From assembly GCA_021769225.1 (NCBI GenBank), contig JAETTH010000003.1, positions 1-63,635 of the forward strand: DNA of 63,635 nt. The letters run 5' to 3'. Source of the stretch: Erysipelotrichaceae bacterium. GTDB lineage: Bacteria; Bacillota; Clostridia; TANB77; CAG-508. Position numbers and translations under genes: made by a program. The notes under the pieces were generated by a model that saw only the letters and a list, made by a program, of their open reading frames with translations, made no database searches and was not told where the DNA came from. Below, in pieces: positions 42,245 through 52,178 of the stretch (position 1 is its first letter; the number at the start of each line of letters is the position of its first letter).

Positions 42245-42266
42245 AAAGAGAAGTTTCCTTCTCTTT
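42245..42266 (-). terminator. Terminator after yqzL
   Basis: AAAGAGAAG and CTTCTCTTT form a 9-bp stem with a 4-base loop overlapping the yqzL stop, followed by TTTT on the minus strand. Confidence 0.7.
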
Positions 42267-42435
42267 ATAATTTTATATTTTCTTTCTGTTGTTGTAAGTC
42301 TATTTTTGTATGCTCACATTTATTTTTTTGATTTCCTAGAATATCCTTCTCTAAGTCCTCTACTTGCATTAACTCCATAAAAGTGTCAATGTTTCCAGTT
42401 TGTTTAAACGTGTTCCATGCCATCTGTTTTATCAT
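42265..42435 (-). CDS. yqzL: YqzL family small protein
   Basis: The 56-residue ORF starts at 42435 with AGGAG ten bases upstream. It begins MIKQMAWNTFKQTGNIDTFM, which matches the YqzL signature (LxWxxFxxTGNIDxYL), then a charged tail (VEDLEKDILGNQKNKCEHTK). YqzL lies next to era in Bacillus, and era is the upstream neighbour here, supporting the call. Function is unknown. Confidence 0.82.
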   Translation of the reverse strand: MIKQMAWNTFKQTGNIDTFMELMQVEDLEKDILGNQKNKCEHTKIDLQQQKENIKL

Positions 42436-42547
42436 ATGAAATCAACTCCTAACTTAAAGTATAATTTGAAATTATCTTTAATTTTATCTTTTGCATTTCG
42501 TGAAATTTTATACAGATTTTCTACTTTTCTTTTTTCCAATTTTTTCT

Positions 42548-43444
42548 TTATTGCAATTTAAATTTTTTCACAATGCTATCACTATCTTGCCAATCCTCTT
42601 TTACTTTAACCCAAACTTTTAAATTAATTTTAGTTCCTAGCATTTTTTCTAAATCCTGCCTAGCATAAGATGCAATTTTCTTTAACATAGCTCCATTTTT
42701 TCCAATGATAATTCCTTTATGAGAATTTCTTAAACAGTAAATGGTAGCATCTGTGTCATAAATTTCTTCTCCTTGCTTGGTATTTCTTAGTTCCATTTTT
42801 GTTACTTCAATATATAGCCCATGAGGTACTTCATCATCCAATAATTTTAATGCTTTTTCACGAATTGTCTCTTCTACTAGTTGTCTTAGTGTTTGATCTG
42901 TATATTCTTCTATATCATAATATGCAGGTCCTTCTTTTAAGTGACTTTCTATTTCATTTAATATGATATCTGTATTTTGCTTTTTCATAGCAGAAATTGG
43001 TATTACTGCTGTAAAATCATATTCTCTGCGATAAAGCTCAATTAATTTTAAAAGCTCTTCTTTTTGTACTAAATCAATTTTATTAATAACTAATATTGTT
43101 TTCTTTTTAGATTCCTTAATTTTCTCTAGAATTCTAGCATCTCCACGACCAATTTCTTTTGAAGTTGCTTCAATTACAAATAGAACTAGGTCAACATCCC
43201 CTATTGAACCAAATGCTGTATCAATCATAGTTTCTCCTAGTTTTGTTTTTGGTTTATGAATTCCAGGTGTATCAATAAATATGATTTGGCTATTTTCTCT
43301 ATTTACAATTCCTCTAATTGCAGTTCTTGTTGTCTGTGTTTTTGAAGTTACTGCAGCTATTTTCTCTCCTACTAGTTGATTGATTAAAGTAGATTTTCCT
43401 ACATTTGTTCTTCCAACTACTGCTACAAATCCTGATTTAAACAT
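42548..43444 (-). CDS. era: GTPase Era
   Basis: Era binds the 3' end of 16S rRNA and promotes 30S assembly. G1 GRTNVGKST, G2 TTRTAIRGI, G3 DTPGIHKPK and G4 VINKIDLV are present, with the C-terminal KH domain (HKGIIIGKNGAMLKKIASYA, about 220-290). Length 298. yqzL follows on the same strand. Confidence 0.97.
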   Translation of the reverse strand: MFKSGFVAVVGRTNVGKSTLINQLVGEKIAAVTSKTQTTRTAIRGIVNRENSQIIFIDTPGIHKPKTKLGETMIDTAFGSIGDVDLVLFVIEATSKEIGRGDARILEKIKESKKKTILVINKIDLVQKEELLKLIELYRREYDFTAVIPISAMKKQNTDIILNEIESHLKEGPAYYDIEEYTDQTLRQLVEETIREKALKLLDDEVPHGLYIEVTKMELRNTKQGEEIYDTDATIYCLRNSHKGIIIGKNGAMLKKIASYARQDLEKMLGTKINLKVWVKVKEDWQDSDSIVKKFKLQ

Positions 43445-43600
43445 TTCTTCCTCCTACCCTTGTGTTTCTATGTTTTGTATTATATTTCCTTACTACTACA
43501 AATTTTGTAAAATTTAATCGAAAAGTTTTATCTTTTTTTCGATTTCTTTTACTTGACAAATATTATTTTACCATATTTTTAGTATTTTTCCAATTAAATG

Positions 43601-43629
43601 TTGCAGTTTTGGGTATATTCTTATATAAT
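43601..43629 (+). promoter_or_regulatory. Promoter of asnS
   Basis: TTGCAG (43601-43606) and TATAAT (43624-43629) are 17 bases apart. The leader is only about 40 bases, too short for a T-box. The 43445-43600 region is AT-rich and otherwise empty. Confidence 0.7.
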
Positions 43630-43677
43630 TGTTAAGATGAAAAGAAAGATCTTCTATTTTGAAAGGATGATACAAAA

Positions 43678-45069
43678 ATGAAAGATGTATTAATTAAAGA
43701 TTTATACAGAAATTTGGATAAGTATATTGATAAAGAGATTTCTGTTTCTGGCTGGGTAAGAACCTTAAGAGATTCTAAGAATTTTGGTTTTATTGAAATC
43801 AATGATGGATCTTTTTTTAAGAATATTCAAATTGTTTTTGATAATACTTTAGAAAATTTTACTGAAATTTGTAAGTTGTCTATTAGCTCTTCTCTTACTG
43901 TAATTGGAAAAGTGGTTGAAACCAATGGTGCAAAACAACCTTTTGAACTTAAAGCAAGTAAAATAGATATTATTGATGTTTCTGATCCAAGCTATCCACT
44001 TCAAAAGAAAAGGCATAGTTTTGAATATTTAAGAACCATTTCTCATTTACGTCCAAGAACGAATACTTTTAATGCGGTTTTTCGTGTTCGTAGTGTGCTT
44101 TCTTATGCCATTCATAAGTTTTTTCAAGAAAGAGGTTTTGTTTATGTCCATACCCCTATTATCACATCTAGTGATGCTGAGGGTGCGGGAGAAATGTTTA
44201 ATGTTTCTACTTTAGATTTTTTGAATGTTCCAAAACTTGAAGATGGGAAAGTAGATTATTCAAAAGATTTTTTTGGAAAGCCAGCTCACTTAACTGTTAG
44301 TGGTCAGTTAAATGTAGAGACCTATGCATTTGCTTTTCGTAATGTTTATACTTTTGGTCCAACTTTCCGTGCTGAAAACTCCAATACAGTAAAACATGCT
44401 TCTGAGTTTTGGATGATTGAACCTGAAATTTGTTTTGCTGATTTAAAAGATGATATGGATTTGGCTGAAGATATGATTAAATATATTATCCATTATGTAT
44501 TAGAAAACTGTCCAGAAGAAATGGAGTTCTTTAATAATTTTATTGATAAGGATTTACTTGCTAGACTTCATAATGTTGTTTCTTCTGATTTTGGAAGAAT
44601 TACTTATACTGATGCGATTAAAGAGCTTGAAAAACATAATGACCAGTTCCAATTCCCAGTTCACTGGGGCACTGATATTCAAACAGAACACGAAAGATTT
44701 CTATCAGAGCAAATTTTTAAAAAGCCTGTTTTTGTTACAGATTACCCAGCTGAAATTAAAGCTTTTTATATGAAGCAAAATCCTGATGGAAAGACAGTTG
44801 CAGCTGCCGATTTATTAGCTCCTGGTATTGGTGAAATTATTGGTGGTAGCCAAAGAGAAGATGATTTAGATAAGTTAACGGCTAAAATGAAAGAGTTAAA
44901 CTTAAAGGAAGAAGATTACTGGTGGTACTTAGATTTAAGAAAATATGGTAGTGTACCACACGCAGGATTTGGCCTTGGATTTGAACGTATGATGATGTAT
45001 TTAACAGGTATGCAAAATATTCGTGATGTTATTCCATTTGCAAGAACACCTAAAAATTGTGATTTTTAA
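43678..45069 (+). CDS. asnS: Asparagine--tRNA ligase
   Basis: This class II synthetase charges tRNA-Asn. The N-terminal OB-fold (about 1-110) reads [20 protein letters not shown]. Motif 2 appears in [19 protein letters not shown], and motif 3 in [33 protein letters not shown] text (written here in part as [10 protein letters not shown]). [16 protein letters not shown] is also typical. Length 463. It is the only large + strand gene between 40 and 52 kb. Ribosome site AAAGGATG. Confidence 0.97.
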   Translation: MKDVLIKDLYRNLDKYIDKEISVSGWVRTLRDSKNFGFIEINDGSFFKNIQIVFDNTLENFTEICKLSISSSLTVIGKVVETNGAKQPFELKASKIDIIDVSDPSYPLQKKRHSFEYLRTISHLRPRTNTFNAVFRVRSVLSYAIHKFFQERGFVYVHTPIITSSDAEGAGEMFNVSTLDFLNVPKLEDGKVDYSKDFFGKPAHLTVSGQLNVETYAFAFRNVYTFGPTFRAENSNTVKHASEFWMIEPEICFADLKDDMDLAEDMIKYIIHYVLENCPEEMEFFNNFIDKDLLARLHNVVSSDFGRITYTDAIKELEKHNDQFQFPVHWGTDIQTEHERFLSEQIFKKPVFVTDYPAEIKAFYMKQNPDGKTVAAADLLAPGIGEIIGGSQREDDLDKLTAKMKELNLKEEDYWWYLDLRKYGSVPHAGFGLGFERMMMYLTGMQNIRDVIPFARTPKNCDF

Positions 45070-45086
45070 TAAACGTAATAGATTGG

Positions 45087-45118
45087 AAAAAGAGCCTAGC
45101 ATTTGTCTAGACTCTTTT
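45087..45118. terminator. Terminator between convergent asnS and the methyltransferase gene
   Basis: AAAAGAG, then CTAG, pairs with CTAG and CTCTTTT (one internal mismatch), just before the end of the convergent gene at 45120. Confidence 0.8.
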
Positions 45119-45119
45119 G

Positions 45120-45914
45120 TTATTTTGTTATTTTTCTTCTTACATATTCATAAATTACAATTCCAGCTGCTACAGAGGCATTTAGGCTTTCAGTCTTTCC
45201 GAGCATTGGTATTTTTATTTTTTCGTCTGAAATATCTTGTACTTCTTTTGAGACTCCATTTGCTTCATTTCCAATAACAATTGCTTTTTTTTCATAATCA
45301 ATTTCATAAATATTTTTACTATCTTCTAATGAGGTAGAAACTATTTTAAATTTATGCTTTTTTATTTCTTTTAGGGTCTCAACTAAATGATTACTTTCAA
45401 TTACTTTTACTCTAAAGATTGCTCCCATTGTTGAACGAACTACTTTTGGATTATATATATCTGCTGTTTTATCTGATACAATGATTTGTTTTAAATTTGC
45501 ACTATCTGCGGTTCTTAAAATGGTTCCTAGATTTCCTGGATCTTGTATTCCGTCTAATACCATTATTATGTCTTCTTCATAATTGATTTCTTCTTCTTTT
45601 TTACTTTCTTTTTCAATGACTGCTAAAATCCCTTGTGGATTTGTTACTTCTGTCATAATACGAAATACCTTCTCTGATACATAAATACAGTTATATTTTG
45701 CTATTTCATATAGGATTTTCTGTGAAATAGTTCCATCTTTTATACATTCTTCACATACTACAATTGTTTTTATTTTGGCATTTTCTTGGATGGCTTCTTC
45801 TATCATTTTGATGCCTTCAATGATAAATTCTTTTTTCTCATCACGGTATTTCTTCTCTTTTAGCTTTCGGATATTTTTTACCGCTTCATTTTCTTTACTT
45901 GTAATAACTTGCAT
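45120..45914 (-). CDS. RNA 2'-O-methyltransferase, TrmH/SpoU family
   Basis: This is a knotted SPOUT-class methyltransferase acting on rRNA or tRNA ribose. The N-terminal substrate-binding domain reads ENEAVKNIRKLKEKKYRDEK and FIIEGIKMIEEA. The catalytic domain has LDGIQDPGNLGTILRTADSA (motif 1), AIVIGNEANGVS (motif 2) and IPMLGKTESLNASVAAGIVI (motif 3). Length 264 fits the RlmB/TsnR-like group. The exact target is not determined. Confidence 0.92.
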   Translation of the reverse strand: MQVITSKENEAVKNIRKLKEKKYRDEKKEFIIEGIKMIEEAIQENAKIKTIVVCEECIKDGTISQKILYEIAKYNCIYVSEKVFRIMTEVTNPQGILAVIEKESKKEEEINYEEDIIMVLDGIQDPGNLGTILRTADSANLKQIIVSDKTADIYNPKVVRSTMGAIFRVKVIESNHLVETLKEIKKHKFKIVSTSLEDSKNIYEIDYEKKAIVIGNEANGVSKEVQDISDEKIKIPMLGKTESLNASVAAGIVIYEYVRRKITK

Positions 45915-45990
45915 CTTTTCTCCCTTTTCTTATTTTATTTTCTTTTCATAGTATACCCCATTTTTTACTATTTTTCAAATTTAAGAAAAA

Positions 45991-46023
45991 AATACTGGAA
46001 TCTTTTCTGTTTTCCAGTATTTT
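45991..46023 (-). terminator. Terminator after the DUF2207 gene
   Basis: AATACTGGAA and TTCCAGTATT form a 10-bp stem around an 11-base loop, with TTTTTT following on the minus strand. Confidence 0.8.
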
Positions 46024-46046
46024 TTAATTTATATTAGTTTATTTTT

Positions 46047-48017
46047 TCATTTTCTTTTAGAAGGCTCCGCCGCCTCCACCTCCGGCCTCCTCCGGCCACC
46101 ACTTCCGCCTCCAGAATATCCTCCTGAAGAGGTTCCTGTGTAATTGGATACATATCCTGTTACACTTTGTGATTCATGTGACATACAAATCATTGGATAA
46201 GTCATATAAATGTAGTTGTCATCATATCCTTGTTTTACTAATTCTTCTTTTATCTCTTTTGAAACTTTATCTGCAATTCCAAATAGAGCTGCGAATACTA
46301 GATAATCATCCCATAATGCAATTTCCATTGGATATCTGTCTTTGATTTTGCTGTAATCTTTTAGGTATCTTTTTAGTCCTACTATTTGTTTATAGTCTTC
46401 TAAATATTCTTCTTTTGGTAATTCTAAAATGTTGAAGATATAGATATATCCGAATAATGTATAGAAAAATGCTAGCATGCCCCCTATGATTAGAATATAG
46501 TCTTTTGCTGCAAATTTTAATGGTGATACAATGAAGAATATGATTAAAAAGATTAGTATGAAAATGAAGCATCCAATAAAGAATTCTTTTTTTATTTTTT
46601 TGTCTTTGTTTTCATAGATTTTTTTATTCTTTTCCTTTGCATATTCTCCTGACAATTTTTGAAATTTCGTTTTATTGGCTTGGCTCTTTGAGAATTTCTT
46701 TAGACTTTCATTTAATTCTACTTCTTTATTTTCTAGTTCATTTCTATTTATTTGTTCATCTACTTTTGATTCAAGTAAAATGTTTAATACTACTTTTTCA
46801 TAAGGCTCTAGTTTTTCTAACTCTTTTATTTCTGGATTTAGTTTTAAATGATAATCATATTCTACTTTTGTTAAGGCTGATTTTTTCTCTTTTTTCTTAC
46901 TTTCCATGAAAAGTACTTTTTTATTGACTAAGTCTAAGATTGTTGCTAAGAATAGCCTTGTATCTGTATATCCAAGTGAGTGGTATAAAATGGTGCTGTA
47001 TTCTCCTAATGGAAGTCTGTTTGGAATATCTCTATCATAATCTGCTTTTCTTTCTTTGATTCGAATTCCTTTTACTTTGTGTTTTGCTTTTATGATAATA
47101 TAGATAAAGAAGATAGTTGCTACAATTACTAGTCCTAAGTAGGAATAATTTGCAATTTTATTTCTTGTTTTAGCAAAAGCTTCTCTTTCTTCTATTTTTT
47201 CTAGTTCTTGATAGTTATAGTTTTCTTGATAAACTTTTTCGGCATCTGGTATTGCATCTTTTGGAAATACAATTCTTGCATCTACAGCTGTATTGGCAGG
47301 TAAATTTGTTACTTCAAAACATAGAAATCCTTCTACTTCTCCTACTGATGTGATTTGTTCTGCATAAGTATGGGGATAAACTTTCACATCGGAAAAACTG
47401 ATATCTTCATTTTCAAATAAGATATTGACACTGGCATATCCAATGTCTTTTTCCCAATCTCCTCCAATGAAGTTATAGTATAGCTCTCCTACATCATTGT
47501 ATTTAACACAAGGATTTACAATTTCATATTCGTAACTTACATATTTTTTCTTTCCTGCTTTCACAGGTGAATAGACTTTAATCCCATATCCCTGTTTATC
47601 TTTTTCGTTAATTTTAGAAAGTGTATAAACTCCATCATCGCCTATTTCAGCAGAACGTGCATAATGTACTGCTTGTAAATTGTCCACTCCTGGTTTGTCT
47701 GAAACATAGACATAAAAGTTTTGGATATCTTCTGCTTGATATCTAGAAGATGTTGGTTCCATATTGTCTTTGGTATCGTTTCCAGAATAACTGTATAGAA
47801 TATTTCGAACTAATCCGTTCATGTCCTCATAGAATTGGTAAGTCAAGTCTTCAATGACATATAGATTTCCATTTTCTAATACCATAGCATAAATGTTATA
47901 TTCTAAAATACTATAGTCATCATCACTATCTGCATAACATGGCTGAATTAGTATGCTACTCAATAAAGTAATTAATGTGATTATAAGTGCTATTACTAGT
48001 TTTGCATTTCTTTTCAT
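46047..48017 (-). CDS. DUF2207 membrane protein with disrupted Gly-rich tail
   Basis: A signal peptide (KLVIALIITLITLLSSILIQ, then CYADSD) is followed by the extracellular DUF2207 domain (about 35-275), a membrane helix (about 294-312), a long cytoplasmic region with a helical hairpin, and two more helices (about 478-525). Proteins of this family usually end in a poly-Gly tail. Here the end reads SGGYSGGGSGGRRRPEVEAA then PSKRK because of two one-base insertions at 46084-46085 and 46094-46095; removing both gives an uninterrupted Gly run ending GGAF at 46057. Function of the family is unknown. Confidence 0.88.
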   Translation of the reverse strand: MKRNAKLVIALIITLITLLSSILIQPCYADSDDDYSILEYNIYAMVLENGNLYVIEDLTYQFYEDMNGLVRNILYSYSGNDTKDNMEPTSSRYQAEDIQNFYVYVSDKPGVDNLQAVHYARSAEIGDDGVYTLSKINEKDKQGYGIKVYSPVKAGKKKYVSYEYEIVNPCVKYNDVGELYYNFIGGDWEKDIGYASVNILFENEDISFSDVKVYPHTYAEQITSVGEVEGFLCFEVTNLPANTAVDARIVFPKDAIPDAEKVYQENYNYQELEKIEEREAFAKTRNKIANYSYLGLVIVATIFFIYIIIKAKHKVKGIRIKERKADYDRDIPNRLPLGEYSTILYHSLGYTDTRLFLATILDLVNKKVLFMESKKKEKKSALTKVEYDYHLKLNPEIKELEKLEPYEKVVLNILLESKVDEQINRNELENKEVELNESLKKFSKSQANKTKFQKLSGEYAKEKNKKIYENKDKKIKKEFFIGCFIFILIFLIIFFIVSPLKFAAKDYILIIGGMLAFFYTLFGYIYIFNILELPKEEYLEDYKQIVGLKRYLKDYSKIKDRYPMEIALWDDYLVFAALFGIADKVSKEIKEELVKQGYDDNYIYMTYPMICMSHESQSVTGYVSNYTGTSSGGYSGGGSGGRRRPEVEAAEPSKRK

Positions 48018-48059
48018 AAAACCCTCCTTTTATTTTCTTTTTTATTCTTTCCTATTATA

Positions 48060-51000
48060 TTATTTCCCTTTATATTGTACAATATCTGCTAACATATTTT
48101 TTATTTCTTCTACTAGTTTATCTCCAGATGTAATGTCTAGCTGATAAGTGATGTATGGATCTTTAGCAGGGGAGAATTTGATTTTATTTTTGTATTTTTT
48201 CATTAAATTATCTACCATTTCCATATTAAAATCATTTCCCTCAAATGTAAAGACTGCCCTTTCTTTGTTTTGATTTAGTTTTATCAAATGTGCTTGCTTA
48301 CATAGTATTTTTATTCTTGCAACTTGAATTAGATTTTCAACTTCTTTTGGCATCTCCCCATAGCGATCTAGTAACTCATCAATAATGTTTTGAACATCTT
48401 CTTCTGAAGTGCATAATGCAATGTTTTGATATATCTCTATCTTTTGACTTGAGTTTTCGATATAGCTGTCTGGAATATAGGATGTTAAATTTAAGTCAAT
48501 TTGAATATCTCTTTCTTCTTCGTCTTTTTCTACTTGTTGTCCTTGCATTTCTTTTACTACTTCATCTAATAGCTTACAATAAGTGTCATATCCTACTTGT
48601 TCCATATGTCCATGTTGAATTTCTCCGAAGTAAGCTTCCTGCTCCTCTTATCTCTAAATCTCTCATTGCAATTTTGAATCCTGAACCGAATTCTGTAAAT
48701 TCTTTAATTGCTTTTAGTCTTTTATCTGCTACTTCAGATAAGAGTTTATCTCGTTTGTAGGTGATATAAGCATAAGCCTGTCTGTTTGATCTACCTACTC
48801 TTCCTCGTATTTGATATAGCTGTGCTAAGCCTAGTCTATCTGCATTTTCTACAATAATGGTATTGGCATTTGGTATATCGATTCCAGATTCTAAAATGGT
48901 AGTGCAAACTAGTACGTTGTATTTTTTGTTAATGAATTCTCTCATGATTTCTTCTAATTCATTTCCTGTCATTTTTCCATGTGCAAACGCTACTTTTGCC
49001 TCTGGTACTAGAGCTGCTATTTCTTCTGCTTTTTTGGTAATTTGTTCTACATTGTTAAATAGATAAAATACTTGCCCTTCTCTTTCTAGTTCTTTTGTAA
49101 TAGCTTCTTTGATGACTTCTTTGTCATATTCTAATACATAGGTTTGAACTGGTCTCCTATTTTGTGGTGGATCATAGATGACTGACATGTCTCTTACTCC
49201 AACGATTGACATGTGAAGTGTTCTTGGAATTGGAGTTGCTGTCATGGTAAGGACATCTACCATTGTTTTTAGTTCTTTGATTTTTTCTTTGTCTTTTACT
49301 CCAAATCGATGTTCTTCATCAATGATTAAAAGTCCTAAGTCTTTAAATTCTACGTCTTTACTTAAAATACGATGAGTTCCGATGATTACATCAATTTCTC
49401 CTAGTTTTAGTTTTTTAATAATGGTTTCTTGTTCTTTCTTGGAACGAAAACGGTTTAATAGTTCCACACGAATTGGGAATTCTTCCATTCTTTCTTTAAA
49501 GGATTGGTATTGTTGTTCTGCTAAAACGGTGGTTGGTACTAAATAGGCAACTTGTTTTTGATCCATAACTGCTTTAAAAGCTGCTCGTATTGCCACTTCT
49601 GTTTTTCCATAGCCTACGTCTCCGCATAGAAGTCTATCCATTGGTTTATCTAATTCCATATCTTTTTTTACTTCTTTAATACATCTTAGCTGATCATCTG
49701 TCTCTGTATATGGGAAATTGTCTTCAAATTGCTTTTGCCATGGGGTGTCCTTTGAGAAAGCATACCCTTTTGATTTTTGCCTTTTGGCATATAGCTCTAT
49801 TAATTCTCTTGCTACTTCCCTTAAGTTTGATTTTACCTTTGCTTTGGTTTGACTCCATTCTTTACTTCCTAATTTGTTTAGTTTTAGAGTCGTCTCTCCC
49901 CCACCAATATATTTTCGAACACTATCTAAGTTACTGGTTGGAACATAAAGGATATCTTCTCCTCGATATTTAATTTTGATATAGTCTTTTGTAATTTTAT
50001 CTGCTGTTATGGTATTTACTCCAATAAATTGTCCAATTCCATGGGTTCTATGTACAACATAATCACCAATTTTTAAATCAGAATATACAACTTTTTCTCC
50101 TTCTTTAAAAGCTGATGATGTATGTCTTTTTCTTTTTACTTCTGTTCCAAATAGCTCTTCTCCTGTGATGACAAATAGATTTAAGTCATAACACTCAAAT
50201 CCTGTTGATAATCCCCCTGTTGTCACATAAACTTTTCCGGATTGTAACAGTGTTTCTTGACTGAAAAATAGCTCATTTGGAATTTGGCGATCTAATAATA
50301 GTTTAGAGAATTTTTCTGCATTTGCTTTATTCCCTGCAAGGATTACAATTGTTTTTGATTTTGTTTTTGATTTTGTAATATCTTCTAATAGTAAGTCTAT
50401 ACTACTTTTATAGAAGTTGACTTCACGGAAATTAAATGAGATATTTTCGCAATTTTTTCCAATTCCTAGTTCATTATTTTCTAAGAAGATTAAAGTATTT
50501 TTATTTTCATGTATTTTTTTTAGCATTTTGTCATAGTCATCATTGTTTTGCAAAGCATCTGGTATGATTCTTTCTTTTTCTGCTAAGTTTTCTACTATAT
50601 TTTTAATATCTTTCTTAATTGCTTCTATTCTAGCTTTTGATTTTCCTTCTTCTTCAACTAATACAAGATATTCTTTAGATAAATAATTCAAAATAGTTTC
50701 TTGATTCTGATAAAAACAATCAAAATATTTGTCTATTTTGCTGATATAGTCTCCACTTCTGATATATTCTAGATCTTCTTTTACCTTTTCTGATATTTTT
50801 TCAGAAGAAGGATTCGATAAATATCTTTTCTCAATACAATCTACAACTTGCTCTAAATCTTGTTCTAATAGATATTCATGAGCAGGCGAGATTGTCACTT
50901 TTTGAGTATTTTCTATTGATCTCTGGCTTGCTAAATTAAAGTATCTGATTTGATCGATCTCATCTCCCCAAAATTCAATACGAATTCCTCTTGTCTCTTC

Positions 51001-51552
51001 TGCTGCAATATCAACAATACCACCACGAACGCTAAAAGAGCCTCTTGCTTCAATTAGATCGGTTCTTTCATATCCTAGTTTTAATAGGTTTTCTTTTAAT
51101 TTTTCTAAGTTATATTCTTTTCCTACTTCTAATGTCATTTCATTTTCGTATAAAGCTTTTTTAGAAATTAGCTTTTGACATGCAGCTTCTACGGTTGTTA
51201 CGATAACTGGATTTTTCTCCTCTTTTATTCTCTTTAATACATCAATTCTTGCATATGGTAGGTCTTTACTTTCTGCAATATAGTCATAAGTTACAATTTC
51301 TTTTTTAGGAAAAAAAGAGACATGATCGGTAAAATAGGATAGATCTTTTACTACTCTCCTTGCTTCAATTTCATTATATGCTAATACTAAAATTGGCTTT
51401 TTTAAATTTTCTTTTAATGCTGCAATTAGAAAAGTTTTCCCTACGTCAGATAGACCAGATATGGATAATACCTGGCCTTTATTTTGCTTTAATTTCTCTT
51501 CTAATTCTTGCAGCTTTTTTGATTTTTCATAGCTTTTTATCAGAGAATTCAC
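48060..51552 (-). pseudogene. mfd: Transcription-repair coupling factor Mfd, frameshifted
   Basis: Mfd removes stalled RNA polymerase and recruits UvrA. The first frame (48586-51552) holds the UvrB-like domains, the RNA-polymerase-interacting domain (KIGDYVVHRTHGIGQFIGV), helicase motifs GDVGYGKTEVAIRA, LGLLIIDEEHRFGVK and TMTATPIPRTLHM, and RGRVGRSNRQAYAY. It then garbles after LEIRGAGSLL into RRNSTWTYG and stops. One extra base at 48627 explains it: removal restores SLLGEIQHGHMEQVGYDTY, and the second frame (to 48060) supplies the D7 domain (DLNLTSYIPDSYIENSSQK). Restored length is about 1160 residues. Confidence 0.95.
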
Positions 51553-51621
51553 TTTTTATTACCTCTATTTCATTTTTGTTCTTTTTTATTATACCTTATT
51601 TTTCCTAAAAAGAAAATATGT

Positions 51622-51671
51622 ATTTTGTTTTTTAGTCATTTTATATGAATTTTGTTTTTTAGTCATTTTAT
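51622..51671. repeat. Two direct repeats of 23 bases, 27 bases apart
   Basis: ATTTTGTTTTTTAGTCATTT plus TAT occurs at 51622-51644 and again at 51649-51671, upstream of mfd. The 27-base period equals nine codons; the minus strand repeats MTKKQN-(S/T)-Y in frame but has no ribosome site. The rest of 51553-51737 is AT-rich with no recognisable gene. Confidence 0.7.
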
Positions 51672-51737
51672 TTCATCTAATTTGTTTTATGAATTATTTT
51701 ATCTTTCCTTTATTTTTAGTTGGTAATATATATGGAA

Positions 51738-51765
51738 AAGCCCTGCTTTATCGAAAGCAGGGCTT
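51738..51765 (-). terminator. Terminator overlapping the end of the Cys-rich gene
   Basis: AAGCCCTGCTTT and AAAGCAGGGCTT form a 12-bp GC-containing stem with a 4-base loop; the stop codon of the gene at 51748 lies in the hairpin. Confidence 0.85.
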
Positions 51766-51963
51766 GTGAGAAATTCTGCCTAACATCCTTTTTAGGGTAT
51801 TAGGCTCCACACAGCGAGGGCATCTTTTTGCAATCCACCTTTTGCAGGTATAGCAATTTGTCATGCACTCACCATTGGGAATGGGGCAAGTCATATAACT
51901 ACAATTGTTACAGTCTGTTGCATCACATTCCTCTTTGGTTGGCTTAGGAAGTTCCAAAGCCAT
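51748..51963 (-). CDS. 71-residue Cys-rich protein, function unknown
   Basis: The product MALELPKPTKEECDATDCNN continues with eleven cysteines in total, arranged as several CxxC or CxxxC pairs (CSYMTC, CMTNCYTC, CPRC). This suggests two zinc sites or disulfide structure. No signal peptide or membrane segment. The ribosome site AAAGGAGGAG supports the ATG at 51963. It stands alone between mfd and ylbJ. No family recognised. Confidence 0.75.
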   Translation of the reverse strand: MALELPKPTKEECDATDCNNCSYMTCPIPNGECMTNCYTCKRWIAKRCPRCVEPNTLKRMLGRISHKPCFR

Positions 51964-52178
51964 TTCATTTCTCCTCCTTTATATTGTGTTAATTTTTATT
52001 GTAGCATAAATGCTTTAAAAAATCTATACTTTTGTTAAGTATATTTATAACGAAAAGATTAGAAAATAGCCACTTCATTTTTTATTTTTTCTAATTTTCT
52101 ATTTTATTAAATAGTTTCTATTCAAATTTTACATATCTATTTTTTTGTTTCATATATATAAGTTATGAGGTGTCCTTT

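Noticed and set aside
48600..48640. Programmed frameshift in mfd
   Set aside because: No slippery heptamer or stimulatory structure at the break, Mfd is not known to use frameshifting, and the same insertion signature occurs in unrelated genes.
51574..51671. 25-codon peptide gene MTKKQNSYKMTKKQN upstream of mfd
   Set aside because: No ribosome site within a usable distance and composition is explained by a duplicated A-rich segment.
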